A stretch of 5,300 nucleotides of DNA, from assembly GCA_947500965.1 (NCBI GenBank), contig CANMWW010000196.1, positions 1 to 5,300 of the forward strand. The letters run 5' to 3'. Below, one piece after another: positions 4,919-5,300 of this stretch. This DNA is from Alphaproteobacteria bacterium (lineage in GTDB: Bacteria; Pseudomonadota; Alphaproteobacteria; CACIAM-22H2). The notes under the pieces are model-generated. The model did no database searches and had not been told where the DNA came from. It saw only the letters and a list, made by a program, of their open reading frames with translations. The position numbers and the translations under genes were made by a program. Every line of letters starts with the position of its first letter. Within the stretch, counting starts at the first letter, position 1.

Positions 4919-5300
4919 ACCCCTTAGCAAGGCAAAGACTAAACCCTACAGTACTAGTACTACTCTAAATTAAGCAGACCTGCTGCAGGCAGCGGCTCCA
5001 CATGCTGCTGCTCAACAAAGACTAAAACCTACATGACGAAATTAAACTAAGGCTAAATGCCTAAACTAAACCAAGCAGACCTGCAGCAGGCAACGGCTTC
5101 CACATGCTACCCCCTGGCCCCTGAGGCTTCTTCGTCTTGAAGCGCCTGCTGAACTTCTTGTTCACCTGGTTTAGTTCCCGTTTGGTTTAGTTTCCACTGC
5201 AGCCCGCAGAAATCTGAGCCTGCGGTAAAGAACAAAGCCTAAACTGCCCTCTGCCAGAATATACAAGCAAGAACGCGCACCCCCGCACCCGTCTGCTCTC
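4913..5300. other. Non-bacterial, plant-like tail
   Basis: From CCCTAAACCCC (4913-4923) onward GC drops to about 50%, and no bacterial-style gene is seen in 388 bases. ACTAAAC/GGTTTAG words recur many times, including a plant-telomere-like CCCTAAACCC exactly at the boundary. Minus-strand positions 5180-5061 hold an open stretch with a basic run (NKKFSRRFKTKKP) ending in TAG, downstream of a possible splice acceptor (AAACCAG). It could be a terminal exon but is too short to call. A GTTTGGTTTAGT word (5180-5191) recalls ends of grass MITEs. I infer plant nuclear DNA; the species is unknown. Confidence 0.6.
4933..5108. repeat. Degenerate tandem duplication, two copies
   Basis: Copy 1 (4933-5006) and copy 2 (5016-5108) both begin CAAAGACTAAAMCCTACA (17 of 18 identical). 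Both end with AAGCAGACCTGC...CCACATGCT blocks, 4972-5006 and 5073-5108, which match at 33 of 36 aligned positions. The middles differ: copy 2 has about 18 extra bases rich in CTAAA. This kind of diverged local duplication fits eukaryotic intergenic or intron DNA. Confidence 0.75.

Noticed and set aside
4913..4923. CCCTAAACCCC as a real telomere array
   Set aside because: Only about one and a half repeat units are present; related CTAAAC words are scattered, not tandem.
3611..4930. Long minus-strand frames extending upstream of or beside phaR
   Set aside because: The PhaR signature lies in one frame from 4311. The extensions are compositionally biased and overlap the plus-strand genes.
5061..5180. 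A possible terminal exon on the minus strand with a basic run ending in TAG
   Set aside because: It is under 40 codons, no second exon is visible and the splice acceptor is only a short AG context, so it is mentioned with the tail but not called as a gene.

Overview
The first ~4.91 kb is dense, very GC-rich bacterial DNA. It most resembles an alphaproteobacterium, perhaps of the Rhodospirillales/Acetobacterales type. That placement is an inference from the PhaR family type, the PhaC-like hydrolase next to it, a DUF1289 protein and a PAS-GGDEF-EAL protein of a style common there. From about 4913 to the end the character changes abruptly: GC falls to about 50% (192 of 380 bases by hand count from 4921), there is no bacterial coding signal, and CTAAAC/GGTTTAG words recur. 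This tail looks like eukaryotic, probably plant, non-coding or intron-rich DNA.

Layout: (1) 1-315 +, the C-terminal end of a GlnA-like glutamine synthetase whose usual adenylylation tyrosine position appears to hold Trp. (2) A minus-strand group read from about 1692 down to 340: a small hypothetical protein, a VOC (glyoxalase/bleomycin-resistance) protein, a four-Cys DUF1289 protein and a solitary HicA-like protein. (3) 1873-3645 +, a cytosolic PAS-GGDEF-EAL c-di-GMP protein with a degenerate GGDEF (GGDRF) but an apparently complete EAL active site. (4) A polyhydroxyalkanoate (PHA) locus: phaR on the minus strand (4311-3658), divergent from a small phasin/PhaM-like protein (4375-4770 +). That gene overlaps, in another frame, the N-terminus of a PhaC-like alpha/beta hydrolase (about 4571 or 4610 onward). 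(5) The PhaC-like gene is cut off at about 4912, where the plant-like tail begins.

How the parts fit: PhaR is the PHA-sensing repressor of granule genes. The small divergent protein and the PhaC-like protein are probably its co-regulated targets, though only the layout shows this. The other genes are housekeeping or signalling genes with no evident link to PHA. Several gene ends carry the stop codon inside a GC-rich hairpin, notably both convergent pairs.

The most striking feature is the bacterial/plant-like junction inside the PhaC-like gene. An assembly or library chimera (contamination) is the likeliest explanation; a real insertion cannot be excluded from sequence alone. I found no rRNA, tRNA, CRISPR array or insertion sequence, and no convincing new multi-gene system. 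The best candidates for new biology are the dual-frame overlap and the small protein in the PHA locus.
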